Positions 1-11,725 of a stretch of DNA of 64,000 nt are shown piece after piece (the first letter of the stretch is position 1; every line of letters begins with the position of its first letter). The stretch is from positions 7,888,501 through 7,952,500 of the forward strand of contig OX359189.1 of NCBI GenBank assembly GCA_947172415.1, in the 5' to 3' direction. The translations under genes and the position numbers were made by a program. Origin of the DNA: Chondrosia reniformis. Taxonomy: Eukaryota > Porifera > Demospongiae > Chondrillida > Chondrillidae. Under the pieces are notes generated by a model. The model saw nothing but the letters and a program-made list of their open reading frames with translations. It made no database searches and had not been told where the DNA came from.

Positions 1-3000
1 TGAGAGATAGGGCAAATTTTAAGTTTCATCAAAATTTCAAAAACCCATTGGACATGTTCTATAGATGTCTGTGAATACGTACACAAAGATTTAGCTTCAT
101 ATTGCGCTAGTTGATAGAGTGAGAGCCCTCAATGTACATTAAATTCTGGTATACAAAGTTAATGTACGTATGGTGAGAGATAGGGCAAATTTTAAGTTTC
201 ATCAAAATTTCAAAACCTCATTGTGCATGTTCTATAGATGTCTGTGAATGCTGACACAAAGATTTAGCTTCATATATTTATCCATTTGATAGAGTGACAG
301 CCCTCAATGTAAAATAATTTCTGATATACAAAGTTAATGTATGGTGAGAGATAGGGCAAATTTTAAGTTTCATCAAAATTTCACAAACCCATTGGATATG
401 TTCTATAGATGTCTGTGAATGCTTACACAAAGATTTAGCTTCATATCCCGCTATTTGATAGAGTGAGAGCCCTCAATGTACATTAAATTCTGGTATACAA
501 AGTTAATGTATGGTGAGAGATAGGGCAAATTTTAAATTTCCTCAAAATTTCAAAACCTCATTGTGCATGTTCTATAGATGTCTGTGAATGCTGACACAAA
601 GATTTAGCTTCATATCGCGCTATTTGATAGAGTGACATCCCTCAATGTACAATAAATTCTGGTATGCAAAGTTAATGTATGGTGAGAGATAGGGCAAATT
701 TTAAGTTTCATCAAAATTTCAAAAACCCATTGGACATGTTCTATAGATGTCTGTGAATGCTTACACAAAGATTTAGCTTCATATCTCTCCATTTGATAGA
801 GTGAGAGCCCTCAATGTACATTAAATTCTGATATACAAAGTTAATGTATGGTGAGAGATAGGGCAAATTTTAAGTTTCATCAAAATTTCAAAAACCCATT
901 GGACATGTTCTATAGATGTCTGTGAATGCTTACACAAAGATTTAGCTTCATATCGGGCTATTTGATAGAGTGACAGCCCTCAATGTACATTAAATTCTGG
1001 TATACAAAGTTAATGTATGGTGAGAGATAGGGCAAATTTTAAGTTTCATCAAAATTTCAAAAACCCATTGGACATGTTCTATAGATGTCTGTGAATGCTT
1101 ACACAAAGATTTAGCTTCACATTGCGCTATTTGATAGAGTGAGAGCCCTCAATGTACATTAAATTCTGGTATACAAAGTTAATGTATGGTGAGAGATAGG
1201 GCAAATTTTAAGTTTCATCAAAATTTCAAAAACCCATTGGACATGTTCTATAGATGTCTGTGAATGCTTACACAAAGATTTAGCTTCACATCGCGCTATT
1301 TGATAGAGTGAGAGCCCTCAATGTACATTAAATACTGATATACAAAGTTAATGTATGGTGAGAGATAGGGCAAATTTTAAGTTTCATCAAAATTTCAAAA
1401 ACCCATTGGTCATGTTCTATAGATGTCTGTGAATGCTTACACAAAGATTTAGCTTCATATCGGGCTATTTGATAGAGTGACAGCCCTCAATGTACATTAA
1501 ATTCTGGTATACAAAGTTAATGTATGGTGAGAGATAGGGCAAATTTTAAGTTTCATCAAAATTTCAAAAACCCATTGGACATGTTCTATAGATGTCTGTG
1601 AATGCTTACACAAAGATTTAGCTTCACATCGCGCTATTTGATAGAGTGAGAGCCCTCAATGTACATTAAATTCTGGTATACAAAGTTAATGTATGGTGAG
1701 AGATAGGGCAAATTTTAAGTTTCATCAAAATTTCAAAAACCCATTGGACATGTTCTATAGATGTCTGTGAATGCTTACACAAAGATTTAGCTTCATATCG
1801 GGCTATTTGATAGAGTGACAGCCCTCAATGTACATTAAATTCTGGTATACAAAGTTAATGTATGGTGAGAGATAGGGCAAATTTTAAGTTTCATCAAAAT
1901 TTCAAAAACCCATTGGACATGTTCTATAGATGTCTGTGAATGCTTACACAAAGATTTAGCTTCATATCGCGCTATTTGATAGAGTGACAGCTCTCAATGT
2001 ACATTAAGTTCTGGTATACAAAGTTAATGTATTGTGAGAGATAGGGCAAATTTTAAGTTTCATCAAAATTTCAAAAACCCATTGGACATGTTCTATAGAA
2101 GTCTGTGAATGCTGACAATAAGATTTAGCTTCATATTTATCCATTTGATAGAGTGAGAGCCCTCAATGTACATTAAATTCTGGTATACAAAGTTAATGTA
2201 TGGTGAGAGATAGGGCAAATTTTAAGTTTCATCAAAATTTTAAAAACCCATTGGACATGTTCTATAGATGTCTGTGAATGCTTACACAAAGATTTAGCTT
2301 CATGTCGCGCTATTTGATAGAGTGAGAGCCCTCAATGTACATTAAATTCTGGTATACAAAGTTAATGTATGGTGAGAGATAAGGCAAATTTTTAATTTCA
2401 TCAAAATTTCAAAACCTCATTGTGCATATTCTATAGATGTCTGTGAATGCTGACACAAAGATTTAGCTTCATGTTTATCCATTTGATAGAGTGACAGCCC
2501 TCAATGTAAAATAAATTCTGATATACAAAGTTAATGTATGGTGAGAGATAGGGCAAATTTTAAGTTTCATCAAAATTTCAAAAACCCATTGGACATGTTC
2601 TATAGATGTCTGTGAATACGTACACAAATATTTAGCTTCATATTGCGCTAGTTGATAGAGTGAGAGCCCTCAATGTACATTAAATTCTGGTATACAAAGT
2701 TAATGTACGTATGGTGAGAGATAGGGCAAATTTTAAGTTTCATCAAAATTTCAAAACCTCATTGTGCATGTTCTATAGATGTCTGTGAATGCTGACACAA
2801 AGATTTAGCTTCATATATTTATCCATTTGATAGAGTGACAGCCCTCAATGTAAAATAATTTCTGATATACAAAGTTAATGTATGGTGAGAGATAGGGCAA
2901 ATTTTAAGTTTCATCAAAATTTCACAAACCCATTGGATATGTTCTATAGATGTCTGTGAATGCTTACACAAAGATTTAGCTTCATATCCCGCTATTTGAT

Positions 3001-3540
3001 AGAGTGAGAGCCCTCAATGTACATTAAATTCTGGTATACAAAGTTAATGTATGGTGAGAGATAGGGCAAATTTTAAATTTCCTCAAAATTTCAAAACCTC
3101 ATTGTGCATGTTCTATAGATGTCTGTGAATGCTGACACAAAGATTTAGCTTCATATCGCGCTATTTGATAGAGTGACATCCCTCAATGTACAATAAATTC
3201 TGGTATGCAAAGTTAATGTATGGTGAGAGATAGGGCAAATTTTAAGTTTCATCAAAATTTCAAAAACCCATTGGACATGTTCTATAGATGTCTGTGAATG
3301 CTGACACAAAGATTTAGCTTCATATTTCTCCATTTGATAGAGTGACAGCCCTCAATGTATATTAAATTCTGATATACAAAGTTAATGTATGGTGAGAGAT
3401 AGGGCAAATTTTAAGTTTCATCAAAATTTCAAAAACTCCTTGAACATGCTGTATAGATGTCTATGAATGCTGACAGAAAAATTAAGTTTCATATCTCGCC
3501 ATTTGATAGAGTTACAGAACTACAATAAATGTACTGTTTT
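1..3540. repeat. 169-bp satellite array with higher-order structure
   Basis: Head-to-tail monomers, each starting near the motif ggtgagagatagggcaaatt, recur at 345, 514, 683, 852, 1021 and 1190, giving a 169-bp period. Two junctions are longer (173 and 171 bp) because of small insertions. About 21 monomers are visible. The array begins before the window and decays after about 3400. Variant monomers are not random: the series at 1-810 recurs at 2542-3350 with the same private indels (for example the extra cgta at about 168 and about 2709), which implies a 2,541-bp, 15-monomer higher-order unit. No believable gene lies inside; the short open frames here are by-products of the repeat. Confidence 0.97.
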
Positions 3541-4182
3541 ATTAGAGAAAATTGCGTAATACTATATATGGCCGAACTTTAGAAGGTATAATATTATAAT
3601 AAAGATAAAAATTCCATACTATATCTGAAAATCTAGAATACTTTCCAATTTTTTATACATAGGGATATGCACTGTGTAGTACTTGATTGTTATTGAAGTA
3701 CTGTCTATCCATATATTTTATATGGATCTCGTTAAAGTGAAATTTCGTCAATCGACAGCCAACGAAACTCCAAAGAAAAAAAGTTGGACCATACCGAACG
3801 CTACCATCCACGACGCTCAGAGGCCGGGATCGGTGGTAACGCTCTGCCGAGTTGAGCTTTGGGTGTCACTTGCGTGAGAAGAACCAGTTCTTCTCGATAT
3901 GGCCGACTCATATGAATCCTTAAAGATATCAGATGCCAATCCCACATTACGTGGAACCCCCCCGAAATCCGGATTATTGGTGAGCACGTCTCTATGGCAC
4001 CAACCGATTAGGAGACAGCTTCAGAGTCTAAGCGCTACCAACCTCTATGGGAACCGCAACCACCATAGAGATGTGTCCAGGTAGGCCTACTATATAAGGT
4101 TTTTCGCTTCTATTTATATGAAGTTTTGTCCAAAGAAAACGGTTGTGGTTGGGACCTTTTTTAATATATTTCTCGTTATTTC
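3541..4182. other. Unassigned spacer after the satellite
   Basis: No recognisable gene. A patch at 3740-4085 is less AT-rich than its surroundings and carries two short plus-strand frames. The second starts with an ATG at 3899 and reads about 60 codons to a tag that overlaps a possible donor (ccag|gtaggc near 4080). It could be a first exon or transposon debris. I found no homology by eye and no partner exon. Confidence 0.3.
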
Positions 4183-4475
4183 CAGATCAGTGAATTGTTT
4201 CAAGCAAGTTTAAAGACATAGGCAGTATTAGTGGTTCACCTGATAACTGGGAAAAGCGACAAAAATCCTGTAAGTGTCTTGATGGGCCGAGGAGAACGAC
4301 TTTTCTGATCCCAATTATTTTCGAGAAATTGTCAATTTATTCCACTTTAATTCCAGACCAGTGAATCGTTCCAAGCAATTTTACACACATATGTAGTATT
4401 TCCAATACATCTCAAAACTGTGGCAAATGGATAAAAGCCTGTATGTGTCTTGGTGGAGGGAGGAGAGCGACTTCA
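4183..4475. repeat. Diverged tandem duplication, about 171-bp period
   Basis: The block beginning ccagatcagtgaattgtttc near 4183 is repeated as ccagaccagtgaatcgttcc near 4354. Both continue through matching segments ending in a purine-rich stretch (gaggagaacgact and gaggagagcgact). The two copies are clearly diverged. The period is close to the 169-bp satellite but the sequence is unrelated to it. Confidence 0.75.
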
Positions 4476-4611
4476 TGATATAGAAAACTAGATATAGTGC
4501 GAGGTCCGATATTTATCGCTATTACGATATTAATGTCAATGATCGATATTTCAACTGCCGTACCCGTCAAATTCTTAACTCAAGAAACAATATTGTATTA
4601 CTAAATGATGT

Positions 4612-4735
4612 CTTTGGACATGCTCTATAAATGTCTGTGAATGCTTACACAAAGATTTCGCTTCATATCGCGCTATTTGATAGAGTGAGAGCCCTCAATG
4701 TACATTAAATTCTGGTATACAAAGTTAATGTACGT
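4612..4735. repeat. Orphan satellite monomer
   Basis: About 124 bp matching the 3' three quarters of the 169-bp satellite monomer, from the ttggacatg motif through aaagttaatgtacgta. It is separated from the main array by about 1.1 kb of unrelated DNA. Its end carries the same acgta variant that marks the first monomer boundary of the higher-order unit. The rest of 4476-5056 shows nothing else recognisable. Confidence 0.9.
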
Positions 4736-5056
4736 ATTTTCCTCAACTAATCATGAAATAGGATAAGGGGAAACTCATTAATGTCCAGTGCTGTCAAAGT
4801 TTCGGATTTCGTCCTAATACTCGGATTTTTGAAAGGATAAGGACAATTACCAAATTATTGTTGGCAGCACTGCATGCCGTAGCTAATATGTCTCATACTC
4901 TAGAAAAACAGTCATTTTGTCCTTAATCATATATTTAAAGCCAACCACTCAGGTCTGTAACCTAAGGAATATCTTTGGATGAGACAGAATTAATGTAAAG
5001 CGATAGCTTCTAACAGCTAGCCGGGGTTTTCCCTTGAAGGGTGTGAGCTTATTAAG

Positions 5057-8000
5057 ATGGCGGAGGAGACAATACTCTTGCATGGGAAGAGGAAGGACCT
5101 TAGCGACAGTCTCGTCCCAAATAGCGAAGTATCGCTAAGGTATATTCCCAGTGTTAATTCAGATGTTGACGAAGTGACCTTTCAGTCTCAAGAATCTGAG
5201 GAAGATAAACATTTGTTGGAAAAAGATGTTGAAAACGAAGAAGTAGAAGAGGAAAGATACGATTACGAGAGAGCTCTAAAGTTTGTGGGATTTGGACCTT
5301 TCCATTTTATAATTCTATTTGCCACTGGTTTAGCCTATGCATCTGATGCTGTAGAAGTACTAGCAGTGTCCTATGTTCTGGAGAGTTCTGGTAATGATTG
5401 GGGTTACGACTCCGCCGGCAACCCTCCACTATCAAAGTCACAGAAAACTGCAATATCATTGATCACATTTGTAGGCATGATGTTTGGTGGGTATGTCTGG
5501 GGGACATTATCTGACCTGACTGGAAGGAGGAAAACCCTGATCGTTTCACTGCTTGTTAATGGATTGGCTGGTCTGTTTGCTGCATTTTGGCGCAATTATT
5601 ATTACTTCCTCTTGTTGAGATTTATCAGTGGTATAGGGTAAGTTGGAATCACTGTTGGTCACATACGTCAATTATTTATCAATAAGATATTAGCTACATA
5701 TTTTGCAGTATAAAAGGTAAATCCTATAAATATACAGAGCTCTTTAAACTTATGTATATTTCCATTTCAGTGTTGGAGGTTCCATTCCCATTGTGCATGC
5801 ATATCAGTCTGAGTTTACTGAAAAGGGGAAAAGAGCCAAGGTTTTAGCTGCACTTGCCATGTTCTGGCTTCTGGGACAAATATTCGTAGCATCCATCGGG
5901 TGGATCATTATTCCTCACCCGACGAACAACAATAACTTTCTCAGTTGGCAAGTCTTCCTGTTGATTGCAGCTGTACCATCTCTACTGTCAGCCACTCTGT
6001 ACATGTTCCTTCCGGAGAGTCCCAAGATGCTTCAACAGGTCGGTCATGTGATCTCTTTGTAGACTTTAGACTTTGAGACTTTAGGTTTAACAGTATATGT
6101 ACATTGCACATACATAATATACATATTATGTATCACATATATATGTGGAATATAAGTATTAATGTATATGTATGTATTAAATAGAGGGGAAAATTGGACA
6201 AAGCAGTTCAAGTGTTCAAAAAGGTTCACAAATGGAATAGCATTTTAATGTGTCGTAAAATGACAGAATTTAAGGTAAGTACATTTCTAAACCAGTTTGT
6301 CCACCTTGAGTGAAATGTGTGAATGTCCACATCCCATTGTCTCTTTGTAGGTTAAGTCACTGACTCTTGAGGTGAAGGACGAGGCTGATTTAGCATTGCC
6401 CAGTTGCATGGCCTACGGTGGACTATGTATGAAGATTCCCATTAAGATTAGGAAGGCACTTTGGAGAACATGTCTGCTATTCAAAAAGAAATATCTTGTC
6501 CGGACTCTTATTTTCCTTTGGGTATACTTTTGTTTATCATTTGGGTAAGTTGAGTCAATAACTTGATATAAGTGGTGGACATGCCGCATAGTGTCAAGTC
6601 GACTTTCTGACTGTGAAAACTGGTTGTATTGGACAAGTTGGTCGCTATGCTGGTGGTTGTTATATACAGGTTCTATTTATAGTTGATAGGCTAGTAATTG
6701 ACATACAGTGAAATCATGTTATTATTGTTGTTGTTATTGTTAAGTGCCTAGCTATATATTTACAGTATCAAAGTTCTTGAGCTTTTCAATGGCAACTAAT
6801 AATAAGTAATAATGTCAACATTATTTGTACTGAAACACATTACTGGAGGAGGAGGATATTGGAAGCCATATGGATCCACAGAACCATGAACACTAATTCT
6901 AATCTGGATTGCGGTCCTATCCTCAACCAGACCTGGATACCTTTCTTGGACATGTGACCAGTGTATAATTAACTATTCTATAACTAATTACTTCATTTCA
7001 ATTCACCCTCCCCCCCCCCGGTTTTTGGCCATTGTCTATTCATAAACATGTTTTCATGACATAGCACCATCTCTATATATTCACCCTGTAGTTGTTCACC
7101 CCCCTATTCAGCTGATGAAGGTCCACATTCTGTGATAATTCATTTTATTATTACTTGTCATTGAAAAGCTCAAGAACTTTGATACTATATTTCGACTTGG
7201 CAATGAACCTCTATCATTTATATTTACAATTTAATGATACACATATTTGTAACAAAGTTATATGTCTGCATGTGCTCAACTTGACAGGTTAATGTTTGTG
7301 TTTATACCAGTTAACTCCATAGAAACAAATAGGCTTTATATGTCAACAAGATGTAATACACAGTTATACTTTTGTAATATGATATTTTGTTGTTAATAAA
7401 ACTAAATATTTGCCTCCTTTTAGGTCCTATGGTATAACTATCTGGTATCCGACTTATATTAAAAACTTGGATGCAGCTGAAAATATGAATGAAGTATCTT
7501 TTTGTCCAACCGGTATTAATAATGCCTCTATGTCCACCGCCAATTTCCCAGAAACCTGTAAATGTACCAGTGTCTCCTATTTCAACACAACATTTAAAGA
7601 TATTCACTTCTCAGAAGTCACATTTTCTAATGCCAACTATACAATGGTAACCTTTGAAAATGTGAAATTCAATAAAATCATTTTTGATGATTGCACTTGG
7701 GAAAATGTTACATTTATCAATGTTACAATTGAGAACATGTTATTGAAAAAGACTAACACTTCAGGAACCATCTATTCAGAAGCTGATAATGACCATCAAC
7801 CACTCTTTGCTAGTAATTGCTCAGTTATTCAAAATGTGACTGTAAATTCTACAAATTTTGACTCGATAGTTGGTGGATGGAACAGAACTGTATTGAATAC
7901 TACCTTAAGGAGTCCAACTCCAGAAGTTGATTGTGTGACAGTATCTCCAAAAAAATGTGGTAAAGTAGAGGTAGATGAAAATCGTATTTATCTAGAAGCA

Positions 8001-8917
8001 TTCATATTCGTAGCAGCTCAAATTCCTGGAACAATAATATCTGCAATAGTAGTTGATCTTCCCTGCATGTGGAGATCATTGTGGATATGTAAGTATTGCA
8101 ATCATCTGAATATGCAAATACTGTGTACACCTTGTGATGACCACCTTTTCCTTTATGATTCCTTTCCTTTGTTTCTAGCAATTGTACTGGGGTCAAGTGC
8201 CATTTCTTTATTCCTCCTGCTAATTGATCCTGTCAATCTACTAATTTCAGTGGAAACATTTTCTGTTATTATTTTAAGTATTCATACTGGCATTAAGGTT
8301 GGAGGTTGGAACACATTAGCTCTTTTGCATGTAGAAATGTACCCCACTTCCCTCAGGTGAGTATGTTTCTTTTAGAGATTCATGCAAGAAGCCAGTACAA
8401 GGCAGGCCATGCAGAATTGATACATAGATCCTGTTGTCCCTTTCACTGGTGTAATGCTTAAGTTTATCAGATGGAGTGGAATTAAGGCCCCATAGAGTGG
8501 AATTAAGGCCCCATAGAGTGGAATTAAGGCCCCCGATGGAGTGTGTATACATAGGCTATGCATATATATATATATATATTTGTCTAGCCTATACATACAT
8601 ACTCCAGATGGAGTGGTAATTCCACTCCATCTGACAGATATGAAATTATGTCTCAGTAGAAATGTAATTATTGTGCCACTTGTGAGACAAGTTACATGTT
8701 CCTTGCTCATTTCATTGACATTCATAGAACCACTTCAGGAGGTATGGGAAATGTTGCAAATCGTATTGGTGCCATTGTGGGTAATGTTCTCTTTGGAGCT
8801 TTTCAAAGTAATGTATCTATAGCTGTACCGATGGTCACTGTAGCAGCTCTGCTAGTCTCTGCTTCAGTTGTCTCTCTCTGTCTGCCAAAGACCACCAAAA
8901 GAACACAACTAGAATAG
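5057..8917 (+). CDS. SV2-like transporter, copy 1 (intact)
   Basis: Major facilitator superfamily protein of the synaptic vesicle glycoprotein 2 / SVOP group, predicted in a vesicle or plasma membrane; its substrate cannot be told from sequence. Exons 5057-5637, 5771-6038, 6185-6274, 6351-6544, 7424-8088, 8179-8356 and 8728-8917 join in phase into 721 residues, close to the 742 of vertebrate SV2A. The acidic N-terminal tail covers residues 1-75. The first membrane helix (about 80-105) contains an Asp at 97. The MFS signature GTLSDLTGRR is at 149-158. The SV2-type motif SYGITIWYP opens exon 5, which encodes a large lumenal loop with pentapeptide-like repeats (about 432-490) and many N-glycosylation sequons, followed by the last helices and a short basic tail. 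The ATG (MAEE) is conserved in all three copies. A poly(A) signal lies near 8996. Confidence 0.9.
6764..7186. mobile_element. Foldback/MITE-like element in SV2 copy 1 intron 4
   Basis: The left end agtatcaaagttcttgagct is matched by its reverse complement ending at 7186, and the inverted match runs about 28 bp before becoming imperfect. Both outer flanks carry an atattt-like string, possibly a degenerate target duplication. The left half also occurs in intron 4 of SV2 copy 3 near 21949, but the right end is missing there. Confidence 0.7.
8467..8634. mobile_element. 168-bp MITE in last intron of SV2 copy 1
   Basis: Perfect 18-bp terminal inverted repeats: tcagatggagtggaatta at 8467-8484 and its exact reverse complement at 8617-8634. 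The interior holds three head-to-tail copies of a 21-22-bp unit (tagagtggaattaaggcccc), an AT dinucleotide tract and a second imperfect inversion. A related unit (gtagggtggaattaaggccc) is tandemly repeated in the matching intron of SV2 copy 3 at about 23916-23975. No clear target-site duplication is visible. Confidence 0.75.
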
Positions 8918-9521
8918 TTGTAGATGCTCATTTGTTTTATTATTTTATTTATGATTAATCTTTAAACTTATTTTCAATATAATTTTCTGTGGTGTAATAA
9001 ACATGGTATATACGAGTCATAAGGAAAAAATAATAAATACAGCATTAATATAACAGAATATGATAAAATATGTAACTGGACAGTAATAAATACGTACATA
9101 TAATCATTATGTTGGAGCGTTCGTTCGATTATTTTCCCATAAATTGCAATAGCGTCTATATACTCGTCCTAAATCACGCCAATATTATCTATATAATAAA
9201 TTATATACGTATACTCACGGACCTAACTAGAACTGGGTCCGCATGGCTAAAAGACGGACCAACGCGACGCGCCCCGAGATTGATTTTCCACCTTGTGGTA
9301 ATTAATCACAGTAATATAGACTGTATTTAGAAAAAAATCGATACATGCAAATTTTAAAGCTATATGGTCGGGCGGCTCGGTGCATGGCTACACTCAAAAC
9401 CAGCATATAGGTGCGTGAAGCCATTTTTATTTACATTTTTTCCTTATATATCTGCGGACTTGTGGAATCAATTTGCAAATCTCTCTTCTGCAGTCAGTAC
9501 GTGGAGGATTTTTTGAGGAGA
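8918..9521. other. Spacer between SV2-1 and sulfotransferase 1
   Basis: No gene seen. The half nearest the sulfotransferase (about 9109-9521) recurs almost unchanged at about 17175-17651, in front of the truncated sulfotransferase fragment. I call it the type A upstream region, to separate it from the unrelated type B region in front of copies 2 and 3. A short GTG-initiated in-frame extension upstream of the first ATG is not a credible animal start. Confidence 0.6.
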
Positions 9522-10619
9522 ATGCGTATACCTGCTATACGACGATTCCTACTCGTCAGTGGTATGATCATAGTAACTGTTATCTGTTTGACAATCTTCG
9601 GAAATAAAGGGTATTTTGTGGTACAAGTTTCAGAGGAAAAAGAAGCTGTCGATTCGAGACATTTAACATTCAAAAATACTCTCTTACCCTTGTCAGTGCA
9701 ATCTTTTCAAGGCCCAGTAGCCCGTTCTATGAGCATGCAATCAACAGAAACAATGCCTACTCACCACTCACAGCATTCGAAGAATACTTCAGCTTCATTC
9801 AACAAACCAACCTCAGAGAATCTAACTAGTTCACGTAACACGTTTTCTTTGTCTGATATTAAAAATATGTTTGGTCGTATTCTCCCAACCAAGAAATGTG
9901 GGAACGGTACCCTGACGTTTAAAGAAAGGATTTGTACTAAATATGAAAATATGCGGTTTATGAAAAACTCACCAGACAAGGTTGCCTTGGCTAGTTTTCC
10001 TGGATCTGGGAACACATGGAGTCGTCTCCTCCTGGAGGAGTTGACAGGATATTTTACTGGATCTGTGTACTTTGACTCAAAGCTTCTGTGCACAGGAATG
10101 CTTGGTGAAGGGATTGCTAATACCTCAGTTGTGGCTACAAAAACACATAGTGGTAGAAAAGGCTGGACCAAAGTGATTTATTTATTTCGCAATCCATGGC
10201 ACTCCTTCTTATCCCTTTATACGTACAGTAGATTCCGAGACCATACCACCTCATTTACAAAGTCTAAAATCAAAATTCCTGAATCAAAATTTAGTGTTGT
10301 TTACAAAAGGTGGAATAACTTATGGAACTATTATGTATTTAGTGGAGACTTTACATTTCACCTTCTAAACTATGACTTACTGAAAATTAACTTAGAATGG
10401 GAACTCACCAAAGTTGTACAATTTATCGGTTTAGACTTGAATGAAGACAAGCTGACATGTTTAGTTGAGAATCATCTCAAAACAACTGCTTACAAGAGAA
10501 GTGGGCAGTATGACTTTCCGTATAGCAAAGCGCAAGCTTTGCGGATACAGTCATGGATAGATGAGAAAAGAGATCAGCTTGAAATGCTGGTTATCAATCT
10601 AACTTTATGGGTCTGGTGA
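9522..10619 (+). CDS. WSCD-type sulfotransferase, copy 1
   Basis: Single-exon type II membrane protein of 365 residues, expected to transfer sulfate from PAPS to a glycan or other acceptor in the Golgi lumen. A basic N-terminus precedes a signal-anchor helix at about residues 9-27, then a Ser/Thr-rich stem to about 110. The catalytic domain has the PAPS 5'-phosphosulfate loop FPGSGNTW at 159-166 and a 3'-phosphate-binding Arg-Asn-Pro with nearby Ser at 223-231. The pattern GYFTG...GEG...KTH is typical of WSC-domain sulfotransferases, but no WSC domain is present. I start at the ATG of MRIPAIRR, shared by all copies. Residues of about 181-265 differ strongly between copies while the rest is nearly identical. 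Confidence 0.88.
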   Translation: MRIPAIRRFLLVSGMIIVTVICLTIFGNKGYFVVQVSEEKEAVDSRHLTFKNTLLPLSVQSFQGPVARSMSMQSTETMPTHHSQHSKNTSASFNKPTSENLTSSRNTFSLSDIKNMFGRILPTKKCGNGTLTFKERICTKYENMRFMKNSPDKVALASFPGSGNTWSRLLLEELTGYFTGSVYFDSKLLCTGMLGEGIANTSVVATKTHSGRKGWTKVIYLFRNPWHSFLSLYTYSRFRDHTTSFTKSKIKIPESKFSVVYKRWNNLWNYYVFSGDFTFHLLNYDLLKINLEWELTKVVQFIGLDLNEDKLTCLVENHLKTTAYKRSGQYDFPYSKAQALRIQSWIDEKRDQLEMLVINLTLWVW

Positions 10620-11725
10620 TGTTGAACCTTTTTTGAAACTATATGTAGCTATTTAGCCTATGATCATTGTATGACATATAAAATAATTTGAGAGTTACAA
10701 AAATAGTCATATACTATAGGCCTCTTGTAATTGGTGCTTATAATCCACTTTTTGGCCTAAGCACCAGCAAGCCCTGTACCATACACTTTACAATGCAACA
10801 GAGGTGATTCAAAATGACACCATGCATGCAGCTACTATAGGACTCCTGGTGCTTAAAGCCCTGTACCGTGCATTGTGAATCAAATGAGGTGACTTGAAAT
10901 GACACCTTGCAGCTCCTATATAGGCCTCCTATGCTTAATCCACTTTTTGGATTAAGCTCTGTATGGTATAACCTTTGTAGTCTGCCTATTAAATGCATGC
11001 CCATGAAGATATATATTATTGTTTTTAGCCAAATTTAACCTCAATGTGACGGATGTCATCTCTAAATTAATTACCCCACTATATACCCTAACCCCAGTAA
11101 TTTCATAAATCATACCATCATGTAAAATAGATCACAATTCCTTAGTCATACAATGCAACCTATATAGCATTGCTAGATTGGACCTTATGACTAGACACAA
11201 TTAGACAAAACAGTAGATCTGGGGGCAGGTTAGCTGACTACAGGCTCATTAAAAGAACACCTTCAACTGATGATATACATATAATCATCAGTTGAAGACA
11301 TTCTTGTAAGGGCCGGTAATTTTGACAAAAGGAGATCTCAAACGATATTTACGGCATGGTCCTGTACCTTACCAGTGACTTGTAAGCATACCATAGGTTG
11401 GGCTATTCTTTACTGATCTTCTCAGCATTAATATGACATATCACATTACAATCATTATTATTATTATTATAATTATTATGTCTTTTCATAATGGATATCC
11501 TGTTAAGTAATAATAATGCTAAATGTTCGCCCGCTTCCCCTGATGAGAAATCAAAGTTATATAAATCGTCATAAATGTTTCCGAACTAGAATGGGGAATA
11601 GAATAGACAGCCCTAAGTTCGAATGCGCTTTACATGACGCATATCAATTACCAAAATTGTGGTCTTCTCGTCCCCCATTTTTAATTAAGAGGTCATGGTT
11701 TCCGTTTTATTTCTCTTTGTCTGAG
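10620..11725. other. Spacer with tandem and hairpin repeats
   Basis: No gene seen. At about 10705-10985 a roughly 110-bp segment beginning gccctgtacc is repeated once in diverged form, each copy ending in ctcct-gcttaa. At about 11269-11306 there is a perfect hairpin with cttcaactgatgat on both arms. The last part (about 11640-11725) matches 17920-17995 upstream of sulfotransferase 3, so it is the outer part of the type B upstream region. Confidence 0.6.

Noticed and set aside
610..3333. Two similar 60-codon minus-strand frames in the satellite
   Set aside because: They sit at the same phase of two higher-order repeat copies and span monomer boundaries; no gene features.
1..3540. CRISPR-like regular spacing
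   Set aside because: The whole 169-bp unit repeats with no unique spacers, and the surrounding genes are eukaryotic.
9411..9521. N-terminal extension of sulfotransferase 1 (and the similar ones at 12921 and 18085)
   Set aside because: These extensions begin at GTG or TTG and the copies disagree upstream; the first shared ATG encodes the conserved MRIPAIRR.
9761..10171. 136-codon antisense frames within the sulfotransferase genes
   Set aside because: Present in all copies only because the sense strand is conserved; no homology and overlap with a well-supported catalytic domain.
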